Origin: Methyloversatilis sp.
GTDB lineage: Bacteria > Pseudomonadota > Gammaproteobacteria > Burkholderiales > Rhodocyclaceae
Assembly (NCBI RefSeq): GCF_030696805.1
Contig: NZ_JAUYRO010000041.1
Coordinates: 62,001-126,000, forward strand
Reading direction: 5' to 3'
Length of the DNA stretch: 64,000 nt
The translations under genes were made by a program, and so were the position numbers. Of the stretch, positions 18,153-25,467 are shown one piece after another. The notes beneath the pieces are model-generated. The model saw nothing but the letters and a program-made list of their open reading frames with translations. It was not told the origin of the DNA and ran no database searches. How positions within the stretch are numbered: the stretch's first letter is position 1; each line of letters starts with the position of its first letter.

Positions 18153-18934
18153 CACAGTTGTCCCAGTTTCTGCAGCATCTGGTCCGAGGTCTGGATGGCC
18201 TTGGAGTTCATCTCGTAGGCGCGCTGGGTCTGGATCATGGTCACCAGCTCCTGCACCACGTTGACGTTGGAGGTTTCCAGAAAGCCCTGCATGAGCTGGC
18301 CCAGGCCGTTGGCGCCGGGCGTGCCGGTGTTGGGCTGGCCCGAGGCCGCGGTCTCGGCAAAGAGGTTCTGGCCGCGCGGCTCCAGGCCGGCGGGGTTGAT
18401 GAAGCTTGCCAGGGCAATCGTGCCGATGGGCTGGGGCGCCACGTTGCCCGGGATGTTGGCCGTGACGTTGCCGTCGGCCGAGATCGAGACATTGGTGGCG
18501 TTGGCCGGCACCGTGATGCCGTTGGCCACAGGCAGGCCGTTGGAGGTGACGATCTGGCCCTGCGAGTTCACCTGGAAGGCGCCGTCGCGGGAGTAGTTGA
18601 TCGTGCCGTCGGGCATGGTGATCTGGAAGAAGCCGTTGCCCTGGATGGCCACGTCCAGGTTGTTGCCCGACTGCTGCAGGCTGCCCTGGGTGAAGGAGCG
18701 GCTGGTGGCCACGGTGCGCACGCCCAGGCCCACCTGCAGGCCGGTGGGCAGCTGCGACTGCTCGGAGGTGCTGGAGCCGGCCTGGCGCAGGTTCTGGTAC
18801 ATCAGGTCCTCGAACACGGCGTGCGCACGCTTGAAGCCGTTGGTGGACGAGTTGGCCAGGTTGTTGGAGATCACGTCCAGCTGCATCTGCTGGGCTTCCA
18901 TGCCGGTCTTGGCGATCCACAGGGAATTGAACAT
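18152..18934 (-). CDS. flgG: Flagellar distal rod protein FlgG
   Basis: 260 residues, the usual length. N-terminus MFNSLWIAKTGMEAQQMQLDVISNN and C-terminus NVNVVQELVTMIQTQRAYEMNSKAIQTSDQMLQKL are the conserved coiled-coil ends of axial proteins. It is exported by the flagellar type III system and forms the distal rod. Confidence 0.98.
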   Translation of the reverse strand: MFNSLWIAKTGMEAQQMQLDVISNNLANSSTNGFKRAHAVFEDLMYQNLRQAGSSTSEQSQLPTGLQVGLGVRTVATSRSFTQGSLQQSGNNLDVAIQGNGFFQITMPDGTINYSRDGAFQVNSQGQIVTSNGLPVANGITVPANATNVSISADGNVTANIPGNVAPQPIGTIALASFINPAGLEPRGQNLFAETAASGQPNTGTPGANGLGQLMQGFLETSNVNVVQELVTMIQTQRAYEMNSKAIQTSDQMLQKLGQL

Positions 18935-18966
18935 GGTGGCTTCCTAGGTGTGAGAGTGGGGGCGCA

Positions 18967-19707
18967 TCAGCCCTGCAGGCTGAGCAGCTGGCCGGCGGAG
19001 CGGTCGTTGGATTCGGCGCTCTGCATCAGGCGCATCTGCACCTCGAACTGACGGGCGGTCTGGATCATGCCGACCATGGTCTCCACCGCGTTCACGTTGG
19101 AGCCTTCGAGCACGCCGGTCATCATGCGGGCGTTGGCATCGTTGGGCAGCGGGTTGCCCGAGACCGGGCGGAACAGGCCGTCGTTGCCGCGCTTGAGCGG
19201 GTCGTCGGCGGTGGGCGTGGCCAGCTTGAGTCGGCCCACCACGGTCGAAGGCTGGTTGCCGGTCTTGGCGCTGATGGTGCCGTCAAACCCCAGGCTGACC
19301 ACCGAGTCCCGCGGCAGCTCGATCGGCCCGCCGCCGTCGGACAGCACGGGCAGGCCGTTGCCGGTCTGCAGCACGCCGGCGGGGGAGATTTCGAAACCGC
19401 CACTGCGCGTGTAGCCCTCGGTGCCGTCCAGGCCCTGCACGGCGAACCAGTTGTTGCCCGTGGGCATGGCGTCCAGATCGCGGCCGGTGCGCATGGCCGG
19501 GCCGGGCGCCTCGCGATGGCCGGCCGTGGCCTCCAGCGCGAACACGCGGGTGGTGGCACCGTCGCCGCGCAGGGGCACGGCGCGGTAGGTCGAGAGCTCG
19601 GCGCGAAAGCCGTTGGTCGAGACGTTGGCCAGGTTGTTCGAGAGCACCGACTGCCGGTGCGCGGCCGCGTTGGCCCCGGTCATGGCGGTGTAGATCAGGC
19701 GGTCCAT
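18967..19707 (-). CDS. flgF: Flagellar proximal rod protein FlgF
   Basis: 246 residues: MDRLIYTAMTGANAAAHRQSVLSNNLANVSTNGF and C-terminal SNVNAVETMVGMIQTARQFEVQMRLMQ. FlgF is a rod subunit between the proximal and distal segments. It is followed by flgG after 32 nt. Confidence 0.97.
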   Translation of the reverse strand: MDRLIYTAMTGANAAAHRQSVLSNNLANVSTNGFRAELSTYRAVPLRGDGATTRVFALEATAGHREAPGPAMRTGRDLDAMPTGNNWFAVQGLDGTEGYTRSGGFEISPAGVLQTGNGLPVLSDGGGPIELPRDSVVSLGFDGTISAKTGNQPSTVVGRLKLATPTADDPLKRGNDGLFRPVSGNPLPNDANARMMTGVLEGSNVNAVETMVGMIQTARQFEVQMRLMQSAESNDRSAGQLLSLQG

Positions 19708-19730
19708 GGCGAATCTCCGTCAGTGGGCGC

Positions 19731-20963
19731 TTAGCGCAGGTTCACCAGGGTCTGCATCACCTGGTCTTGCGTCTTGATGGTCTGGGCGTTGGCCTGGTAG
19801 GCACGCTGCGCGGTCATCATGTTGACGAGCTCGGCGGTCAGGTCCACGTTGGAGTCCTCCAGGGCGCCGGCGCGAGTGACGCCGAACTTGCCCTGGCCCG
19901 GCTGGCCCAGCAGGGGCTGGCCCGAGGTGAAGGTCTCGATCCAGTTGTTGCCGCCCACGGGGGCCAGGCCCTGCACGTTGCGGAAGTCGGCCAGGGCCAC
20001 CATGCCGGCAGCCTGTGACTCCCCGTTGGAGTAGCGCGCCGTGATCACGCCCGTCTCGGAGATGGACAGGCTCACGAAAGAGCCGGAGGTATAGCCATCC
20101 TGGCTCAGGTTGGTCACGCCGAAGGCCGCAGCGAACTGGGTGATCCCGGAGACGTCCAGCGTCGCCGAGATGTCGGGGGTGGTCGGAGACGGTGTGGCGA
20201 TCGTCACCGTCGGGTTGGTCGCCGGTGCGTACAGCGAGCCGGTGGAGTCGAAGCGCAACTGGAACAGCACCGTGCCGGCGGAGTCGCGCACATCCCAGTT
20301 GTCCAGCGCCGGCGCCGGGGCGGCGGCTGCCGTGGAGGCGGCGCGCGTGAAGTTCACGCCAAAGGCGATGGGGCTGCCCTGCGTGTCGAAGACGGTGAGC
20401 GCCGTGCCGTAGGTGGTGCGCGGCGGGGTATCGGTGCCGGCGTTGTAGACGCGGGTGTCGCTCGCGTCGAGGTTGAGTTCAGCGGTGATGCTGGTGGTCG
20501 CCTGCGCGGCCACGGGCGCGCCGGTGGGCAGCACCAGCGCACCCGGGGTCGTGCTGGTGGCCACGCCGGCGGTGTCGGTGGGGTAGCCCCTCAGGCTCGC
20601 ACCGGTGTTGGTGATGATGGAGCCGTTGTTGTCCAGCTTGAAATTGCCTGCGCGCGAGTAGGCGATGGAGCCGTCGGCCAGCTCCAGCTGGAAGAAGCCC
20701 GCGCCGTTGATGGCGAGATCCAGCGCGTTGCCGGTGATCGTGAGATTGCCCTGGCTGAACTGCTGTGCGACCGCATCGATGGCCACGCCCAGCCCTGCCG
20801 CATTCGTGCTGGTCCCTGGACCGACGGACGATGCCACCAGCGAGGTGAACTCCGCGCGCGAGTTCTTGAAGCCGGTGGTGTTGACGTTGGCGATGTTGTT
20901 GCCCACCACGTCCAGGTTCTTGCTGGAGGCGTTGAGGCCCGAGAGGCCAGTCTGGAATCCCAT
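19731..20963 (-). CDS. flgE: Flagellar hook protein FlgE
   Basis: 410 residues. MGFQTGLSGLNASSKNLDVVGNNIANVNTTGFK at the N-terminus and LTAELVNMMTAQRAYQANAQTIKTQDQVMQTLVNLR at the C-terminus, with FlgE-specific Ala/Thr-rich surface domains between. It builds the curved hook on the FlgD cap, and its length is set by FliK. Confidence 0.98.
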   Translation of the reverse strand: MGFQTGLSGLNASSKNLDVVGNNIANVNTTGFKNSRAEFTSLVASSVGPGTSTNAAGLGVAIDAVAQQFSQGNLTITGNALDLAINGAGFFQLELADGSIAYSRAGNFKLDNNGSIITNTGASLRGYPTDTAGVATSTTPGALVLPTGAPVAAQATTSITAELNLDASDTRVYNAGTDTPPRTTYGTALTVFDTQGSPIAFGVNFTRAASTAAAAPAPALDNWDVRDSAGTVLFQLRFDSTGSLYAPATNPTVTIATPSPTTPDISATLDVSGITQFAAAFGVTNLSQDGYTSGSFVSLSISETGVITARYSNGESQAAGMVALADFRNVQGLAPVGGNNWIETFTSGQPLLGQPGQGKFGVTRAGALEDSNVDLTAELVNMMTAQRAYQANAQTIKTQDQVMQTLVNLR

Positions 20964-20982
20964 GATGTTTTCCTTCGGTTAA

Positions 20983-21636
20983 TTAGAGAACGGCGGAGAT
21001 GCCCGTGTAGGGCACGCGCTTGCCGCTGTCGAGGTCCAGCGTGAGCTGGCCGTCGACCAGACCCACCGCCTGAACCCTTTCGGTGCTGTAAGGTGTCGCC
21101 GCCACGCCCTGTTGGCCATTGACGGCAGTGACGCGGTAGTTCAGGTTCGGGTAGTTGCTGTAGGCCGAGGCATCCCAGCTGAAGGAGTGGCGGCCCGGGG
21201 CCATCGCGCCCGAGTTCACCGTGCCCAGCACGTCGCCCGTGGGCGACAGGATCTCGACCTTCACCGCGCTGGCGCTGCCGCCCAGGTCGAAGGCCGACCC
21301 CACCAGGCCGCTGTTGACGTCCCGCGTGAGGCCATTGCCGGGCACCAGCACGTCGTGTCCGATCAGGTTGGCTGCCTGCAAGGTCTGCATGGCTCCGAAC
21401 TGGCCGGTCAGGCCGGTGAGCGTATCGTTGACCTGCTGGATGCCGCTGACCGTGTTGATCTGCGCCATCTGGCTGGTCATCTGCGCGTTGTCCATGGGAT
21501 TGAGCGGATCCTGGTTGTTGATCTGCGCGACCAGCAGCTTGAGGAAACGGTCCTGCATTTCGGTGCTCGTGGTCGCGCCAGAGCCGCCCTTGGTGGCGGA
21601 CGGCGTCGTGGTGCTGTTGCTGATGGAGCTGATCAT
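20983..21636 (-). CDS. flgD: Flagellar hook-cap assembly protein FlgD
   Basis: 217 residues. The conserved N-terminal block MQDRFLKLLVAQINNQDPLNPMDNAQMTSQMAQI and a FlgD Ig/tudor-like C-domain (GRHSFSWDASAY, YRVTAVNG). It acts as the temporary cap during hook polymerisation. 13 nt after flgC and 19 nt before flgE. Confidence 0.97.
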   Translation of the reverse strand: MISSISNSTTTPSATKGGSGATTSTEMQDRFLKLLVAQINNQDPLNPMDNAQMTSQMAQINTVSGIQQVNDTLTGLTGQFGAMQTLQAANLIGHDVLVPGNGLTRDVNSGLVGSAFDLGGSASAVKVEILSPTGDVLGTVNSGAMAPGRHSFSWDASAYSNYPNLNYRVTAVNGQQGVAATPYSTERVQAVGLVDGQLTLDLDSGKRVPYTGISAVL

Positions 21637-21649
21637 GGGGTGCTCGCTT

Positions 21650-22054
21650 TCACTGGCCGATCTGCAGCGTCTTGAGCAGCAGGGACTTGGCGGTGTTCAT
21701 GACTTCGACGTTGTTCTGGTAGGAGCGCGACGCGGAAATCATGTTGACCATCTCCTCCACCGGGTTCACGTTGGAGTGGCTCACATAGCCCTGCGCGTCG
21801 GCCGAGGGGTGGGTCGGCTCGAACACACGGCGCCCCGGTGTCTGGTCTTCCTTGACGCTGCTGACCTTCACGCCGGCCGAGGACGGGGAGTCCATCAGCA
21901 CGGTCTCGAAAGTCACCTGGCGGGCCTTGTAGGTCTGGCCGTCGGGGCCGGCCACGGCGTCGGCATTGGCCAGGTTGCTGGCCACCACGTTGAGGCGCTG
22001 CGACTGCGCGCTGATCGCGCTGCCTGAAACGCCGAAGATGGAAAACATGGACAT
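21650..22054 (-). CDS. flgC: Flagellar proximal rod protein FlgC
   Basis: 134 residues, the family size. FGVSGSAISAQSQRLNVVASNLANADA at the N-terminus; VNPVEEMVNMISASRSYQNNVEVMNTAKSLLLKTL at the C-terminus. AAGGA lies eight nt before the chosen ATG; a second ATG two codons later is possible. Confidence 0.97.
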   Translation of the reverse strand: MSMFSIFGVSGSAISAQSQRLNVVASNLANADAVAGPDGQTYKARQVTFETVLMDSPSSAGVKVSSVKEDQTPGRRVFEPTHPSADAQGYVSHSNVNPVEEMVNMISASRSYQNNVEVMNTAKSLLLKTLQIGQ

Positions 22055-22080
22055 GATGGTGTTCCTTGGCCGGTGGCGGC

Positions 22081-22500
22081 TTACTGGCCCTGGATCGCGC
22101 TCAAGATCGTGCGCGAACTGCCGTTAATGAAACGCAGGGTGGATTCGTAGCGCACCGCGTTGTCGACGAACTTGCCGCGCTCGCGGTCCAGGTCCACGGA
22201 GTTGTTGTCCATGGCCGGCTGGGTCTGCGCGGCGTAGCCCAGGCTGGAGCCCAGGGTGCCGCTGCCGCCGCTGAGCGGGATGTGGCGCGGATTGGCCGCC
22301 GCGGTGGCCGGCTGGGCGCTGCCGGCCAGATCCTTGCCGGCCAGGGCCTGGCTCATGGCCGATTGGAAATTGAGGTCACGGGCCACGTAGCCAGGGGTGT
22401 CGGCATTGGCGATGTTGCTGGCAATCGTGCGCTGGCGTTCGGCGCGCGCCACCAGGGCCTTCCCGTGGAAGTCCAGTGAACTGGTCAGTCGATCGAACAT
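22081..22500 (-). CDS. flgB: Flagellar proximal rod protein FlgB
   Basis: 139 residues. MFDRLTSSLDFHGKALVARAERQRTIASNIANADTPGY and C-terminal VDLDRERGKFVDNAVRYESTLRFINGS match the first rod protein above the MS ring. First gene of the long minus-strand flg operon. AGAGGTG precedes the start. It is divergent from flgA across 228 bp that should carry FlhDC-dependent class II promoters for both directions. Confidence 0.97.
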   Translation of the reverse strand: MFDRLTSSLDFHGKALVARAERQRTIASNIANADTPGYVARDLNFQSAMSQALAGKDLAGSAQPATAAANPRHIPLSGGSGTLGSSLGYAAQTQPAMDNNSVDLDRERGKFVDNAVRYESTLRFINGSSRTILSAIQGQ

Positions 22501-22647
22501 ATGACACCTCTGCTTTTCGGTGGGGCTGCCTATAGCGGACGGCTGGCAGGACCCCGTGCGGAAATTATGGAAAGAACTTTAATTTCCGAGCCGCTGAAAT
22601 AAGGGGGGAAAGCTGCGCTTTTGCCGGGTTTGCGCTTCGCCCCTGTT

Positions 22648-22655
22648 CCTATAGT
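22648..22655 (+). promoter_or_regulatory. Candidate class II promoter -10 for flgA
   Basis: The octamer CCTATAGT lies about 73 nt before the flgA ATG. The same octamer lies about 70 nt before the fliF ATG. No good -35 hexamer is present, as expected for an activator-dependent (FlhDC) promoter. Confidence 0.4.
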
Positions 22656-22728
22656 CGGCAATGTGGGTGGAGTCCTGAGCCTTTTTTTGTAACACCCAGC
22701 GACACGGCTCAGGCAGGAGGTGCAGTTC

Positions 22729-23478
22729 ATGACAACAGGACAGAGAACAGAAAAGAGGCGCACGGCTGGCTGGCCGGGCGCTTTGCTGCTGGCCGCCTTT
22801 ATGTGCCTGCCGCTGCCGGGCCTGGCCCAGGCGGTGAGCAGCGAGGCCCAGTTGCCGGCGCTGGCGCAAGCCTGGCTGGACCAGACGCTGGCGACCCAGG
22901 CCGTGCGGGACGGCCTGCCCGTGCGCCTGGAAGCTAGCTTGGGCGCGCTCGACAGCCGCCTGAGCCTGTCGCCCTGCGCCCGCGTCGAAGCCTATCTGCC
23001 GCCGGGCAGCCGCCTGTGGGGCAGCAGCCGTATTGGTCTGCGCTGCCTGGACGGCGCCCGCCGCTGGAATGTTTCCATGCCGGTGACCGTCAAGGCCACC
23101 GGTCCGGCCTGGGTGCTGCGCCGTGACCTGGCGCCCGGCCAGCAGCTCGAAGCGGGCGACCTGATGCAGGCCGAAGTGGAGTGGACGGCCGAAGCCAGCC
23201 CGGTGCTGAGCGGCCGTGAGGCCTGGGCCGGCCAGGTGGCCAGCCGGGCCCTGGGCGCTGGCCAGACCCTGCGCCAGAACATGGTGCGCGCGGCCCAGGT
23301 CTTCCAGGCCGGCGCCCAGGTGCGGGTGCTGGTGCAGGGCGGCGGTTTCCAGATCAGCGCCCAAGGCCAGGCCCTGTCGCCCGGCGTGGTTGGCCAGCCG
23401 GCAAGGGTTAAAACCGATAGTGGGCGCGTGCTTTCAGTCACGGTTCTGGATGCCCGGACCGTGCAGGTTGAGCTCTGA
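22729..23478 (+). CDS. flgA: Flagellar P-ring chaperone FlgA
   Basis: 249 residues from the ATG at 22729, which has AGGAGG eight nt upstream; a GTG three codons earlier overlaps that site and is rejected. Signal peptide with hydrophobic core ALLLAAFMCLPLPGLAQA. The C-terminal SAF-like region includes WVLRRDLAPGQQLEAGDLM and GAQVRVLVQGGGFQISAQGQAL. A periplasmic chaperone for FlgI polymerisation. Confidence 0.96.
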   Translation: MTTGQRTEKRRTAGWPGALLLAAFMCLPLPGLAQAVSSEAQLPALAQAWLDQTLATQAVRDGLPVRLEASLGALDSRLSLSPCARVEAYLPPGSRLWGSSRIGLRCLDGARRWNVSMPVTVKATGPAWVLRRDLAPGQQLEAGDLMQAEVEWTAEASPVLSGREAWAGQVASRALGAGQTLRQNMVRAAQVFQAGAQVRVLVQGGGFQISAQGQALSPGVVGQPARVKTDSGRVLSVTVLDARTVQVEL

Positions 23479-23511
23479 GGCCGCCGATTGCAGGAAAAAC
23501 GAAGAAAAACC

Positions 23512-23538
23512 TAAAGTCAGTCATGATGCTGCCGATAC
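23512..23538 (+). promoter_or_regulatory. Sigma-28 (FliA) promoter of flgM
   Basis: TAAAGTCA, 11-nt spacer, GCCGATAC: matches the flagellar sigma consensus TAAAGTTT-N11-GCCGATAA at six of eight and seven of eight positions. It sits 68 nt before flgM, so flgM and flgN are expressed as late genes as well as by read-through from flgA. Confidence 0.8.
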
Positions 23539-23605
23539 CCAACGTACGGGGCTTTTTGTCCCCTCTTGGTGGATAGCCCTATCCGCCGCAGCATTGGAGA
23601 ACGCC

Positions 23606-23926
23606 ATGAAAGTAGGTCAACCGGCAGACATGCCCAAAGTTTCGACACCGCCGGCCGCGGCGTCTGGCGCGGCTGCACCTGCGAAAAAGGAAGCCGCCGC
23701 CACGGCCGCCAGCTCCGCCAACTCGGCTGGCGTGGCGGTGACGGTCTCGACCTCGGTGCGCAGCCTGGAGCAGGCCAACCGCGGCGAGGCGGCTGACGTC
23801 AATACCGAGAAAGTCAACGCGGTGCGCCAGGCCATCGAAGACGGCACCTATGTCGTCAATGCCGAGGCCATCGCTGACAAATTGCTGTCCAACGCCCAGG
23901 AAATGCTGAACCGCACGCAGAACTGA
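23606..23926 (+). CDS. flgM: Anti-sigma-28 factor FlgM
   Basis: 106 residues from the ATG at 23606 preceded by TTGGAGA. The N-terminal half is low-complexity Ala/Pro/Lys. The C-terminal half (VNTEKVNAVRQAIEDGTYVVNAEAIADKLL) is the helical FliA-binding region. It holds FliA inactive until it is exported through the finished hook-basal body. A longer open frame reaching back into flgA is an artefact. Confidence 0.95.
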   Translation: MKVGQPADMPKVSTPPAAASGAAAPAKKEAAATAASSANSAGVAVTVSTSVRSLEQANRGEAADVNTEKVNAVRQAIEDGTYVVNAEAIADKLLSNAQEMLNRTQN

Positions 23927-23945
23927 GCACCCCACGGAGTAACCC

Positions 23946-24305
23946 ATGCTGCCCGCCGAGATTGAAAAACCGCTTGCCCTGATCGAATTGCAGTGCGAGG
24001 CCGTGGCGGCCGCCGTGGCCAGCGGCGAGCCCCAGGCGCTGGAAAGCGCCAGCAATGCGCTGCGCCAGGCTGCGGTGGACTTTGCCGGTTTCATGGAAAG
24101 CCAGGGCGGTGCCCAGCAGGCCGGCCCCGAACTGCGCGGGCGCCTGAAGAAGCTGGCCACCCAACTCACCATCCAGCGCGAGAACCTGATCCGCCGCAGC
24201 GTGGTCGTGGAGCGCGCCCTGCACGCCATGGTGCCCGCCACCCGCAAGAACACCTATGCGGCGCCGGCCGGCCGCGCCAGCGGCTACAAGGCTTTCTCGG
24301 CCTGA
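23946..24305 (+). CDS. flgN: Flagellar export chaperone FlgN
   Basis: 119 residues, nearly all helical (IEKPLALIELQCEAVAAAVAS...; LKKLATQLTIQRENLIRRSVVVERALHAM), as in FlgN chaperones for FlgK and FlgL. It lies 19 nt after flgM and before a strong terminator. Confidence 0.9.
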   Translation: MLPAEIEKPLALIELQCEAVAAAVASGEPQALESASNALRQAAVDFAGFMESQGGAQQAGPELRGRLKKLATQLTIQRENLIRRSVVVERALHAMVPATRKNTYAAPAGRASGYKAFSA

Positions 24306-24326
24306 GCGCACAACGCTTCCAACACA

Positions 24327-24352
24327 AAGGCTGCCGCGGGCAGCCTTTTTTG
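24327..24352 (+). terminator. Terminator of flgAMN
   Basis: AAGGCTGCC, loop GCG, GGCAGCCTT, followed by T-rich sequence. It isolates the flg transcript from the cassette region that follows. Confidence 0.9.
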
Positions 24353-24384
24353 TTTCCGATGGAAACCTTGCGGGGTTTCACGGT

Positions 24385-24413
24385 TTGTTATGAGCGCGGC
24401 CCTGCGCTATATT
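24385..24413 (+). promoter_or_regulatory. Sigma-70 promoter driving the cassette array (Pc-like)
   Basis: TTGTTA, exactly 17 nt, TATATT. It lies just after the flgN terminator and about 57 nt before a strong ribosome site, reading into the two cassettes, in the place where integrons carry their cassette promoter. Confidence 0.65.
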
Positions 24414-24469
24414 GGCCCGAATTCTTCAAACAAAACAAGCACTTAGCTTGCAGCAAGGGAGGCGCGAAG

Positions 24470-24520
24470 ATGAACGTCCGTCCATGTTATTCCGCACTTT
24501 TGCGGTCGATGTCACGTTAG
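24470..24520 (+). CDS. 16-residue leader ORF ending in the integron core site
   Basis: ATG at 24470 is preceded by AGGGAGG with good spacing. The ORF encodes MNVRPCYSALLRSMSR and stops at TAG (24518-24520), which lies inside the GTTAGAC core (24516-24522). The first cassette ORF begins 10 nt later without its own ribosome site, so this small ORF may deliver ribosomes to it, as ORF-11 does in class 1 integrons. The peptide itself is unrecognised. Confidence 0.5.
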   Translation: MNVRPCYSALLRSMSR

Positions 24521-24522
24521 AC
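24516..24522 (+). other. Integron-type core site GTTAGAC at left edge of cassette 1
   Basis: Matches the GTTRRRY crossover core. Upstream, CCGCA-CTTT-TGCGG can form a hairpin, but no matching inverse core RYYYAAC is present. It may therefore be an attI-like site or a decayed attC rather than a full attC. Confidence 0.6.
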
Positions 24523-24530
24523 GGCACTAC

Positions 24531-24845
24531 ATGACCTCGCCTACCTCGTCGCGGTTTGAGAAGTACGCTGGAGCCCTCGTTGTGCTCTTGCTAGCTTCGT
24601 ATGCGCTGTACTGTGGAGTGACGGCTATCGTTACTGGCGAACTCAGTGGCACGGGGACACGGAGGAACAATTGGCACCATACTGGCCTGCAGGCTCAACT
24701 CGAGGGCGTATTCCTTGTGGCTGTTGGGGCAACGATCGCGCTCCTTCCCTTCGTTGATTTCGTGAAATCGCGGCTGCTGAGGGTCGTTCTCGTGCTCGAT
24801 CTAATTCTGTTTTTTGTTGCCGCCCTCTTGTACAGGTCTCTATGA
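24531..24845 (+). CDS. Integron cassette 1: small hypothetical membrane protein
   Basis: 104 residues, family not recognised. Three hydrophobic segments: about 12-34 (GALVVLLLASYALYCGVTAIV), 58-75 (GVFLVAVGATIALLPFV) and 82-102 (LRVVLVLDLILFFVAALLY). Probably an inner-membrane protein. There is no Shine-Dalgarno before the ATG, only 10 nt after the leader ORF stop. Lower GC and different codon use from the flagellar genes point to horizontal origin. No function is proposed. Confidence 0.7.
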   Translation: MTSPTSSRFEKYAGALVVLLLASYALYCGVTAIVTGELSGTGTRRNNWHHTGLQAQLEGVFLVAVGATIALLPFVDFVKSRLLRVVLVLDLILFFVAALLYRSL

Positions 24846-24879
24846 GAAGTCCGTTGTTGCTCGCAGTACGGGCGGTGCC

Positions 24880-24939
24880 GTCTAACAGATCGATCGAGAG
24901 TGGATCGCCTACGGCTCCCACTCATCTCAAACGTTAGAC
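24880..24939 (+). other. attC recombination site 1 (end of cassette 1)
   Basis: Inverse core GTCTAAC (24880-24886) and core GTTAGAC (24933-24939) are perfect complements 60 bp apart. Inner arms GAGTGG and CCACTC pair with unpaired bases, as expected for the folded bottom strand of an attC site. The short central loop is typical of small attC sites. Confidence 0.85.
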
Positions 24940-24963
24940 AGCACCACACGCCTATTCATCGCG

Positions 24964-25347
24964 ATGTTCGTGTTCACTGTATTCATTACAGCTTTTGTGC
25001 TTATTGCGGCCTACAACATCCGTCTGTATCTGCGCACACGCGACAATCCTGGAGCCCTCCGCACTAAGATTGAGCGGGAATTCCGGGCCTACTCGGTTGC
25101 CTCACATGATGCGAAGTTTGCGTTTGTTGGCCTAACCGCTGAAGTAGTTAAGGAGGACGAGGAGGTAAGTACGGTCAATTACGCCATCGTCGCGATCAAG
25201 TCACGCCGAATAGCTCGCAATGAGAGCGGCGAATACTTTCTGTACGTGACAGACGGAACCGCCAAACCATTTTTCAAGCACATACCTCACTCGAACGCGA
25301 AGATCCTGCTGCGCGAAAAGTACACGGAGCCTCCCGATGCTGTCTAA
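24964..25347 (+). CDS. Integron cassette 2: hypothetical protein with one membrane anchor
   Basis: 127 residues, not recognised. One N-terminal helix (FTVFITAFVLIAAYNIRLYL, about 3-22), then a soluble mixed alpha/beta domain (FVGLTAEVVKEDEE, YAIVAIKSRRIARNESGEYFLYVTDG). The TAA stop lies inside the GTCTAAC inverse core of the next attC, a hallmark of cassette genes. GC is lower than in neighbours. It may be a membrane-tethered accessory protein; no function is assigned. Confidence 0.72.
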   Translation: MFVFTVFITAFVLIAAYNIRLYLRTRDNPGALRTKIEREFRAYSVASHDAKFAFVGLTAEVVKEDEEVSTVNYAIVAIKSRRIARNESGEYFLYVTDGTAKPFFKHIPHSNAKILLREKYTEPPDAV

Positions 25348-25410
25348 CATTTCACTCAACTCGGACCTTTCGCGACAAACCGCGAAAGGCCAGTTAGCTG
25401 TACGTTAACC
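25342..25410 (+). other. attC recombination site 2 (end of cassette 2)
   Basis: GTCTAAC (25342-25348) to GTTAACC (25404-25410). Inside, CCTTTCGCG and CGCGAAAGG form a perfect 9-bp stem with a 6-nt loop, flanked by AACT-GG / CC-AGTT pairing with extrahelical bases. The last three bases of the core belong to the sequence beyond the crossover point, which explains the poor match there. Confidence 0.85.
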
Positions 25411-25423
25411 GAACCCCAATGAC

Positions 25424-25450
25424 AAAGGGCTGCATCATGCAGCCCTTTTA
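25424..25450. terminator. Bidirectional terminator between cassette array and fliA
   Basis: AAAGGGCTGCA, loop TCA, TGCAGCCCTTT, with TTTTA on the plus side. It can stop both cassette transcription and the convergent flhB-A-F-G-fliA transcript. Confidence 0.85.
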
Positions 25451-25467
25451 TCTGGCGCATGCCGTAT

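Noticed and set aside
22565-22600. TAAAGTTC on the minus strand before flgB as a sigma-28 promoter
   Set aside because: The -35 is good but the sequence 11 nt later is TCCGCACG, not GCCGATAA. An early-class promoter is expected for flgB.
24421-24522. A complete attC site upstream of cassette 1
   Set aside because: The core GTTAGAC and an inner hairpin exist, but no inverse core RYYYAAC is found upstream, so only the core or an attI-like site is claimed.
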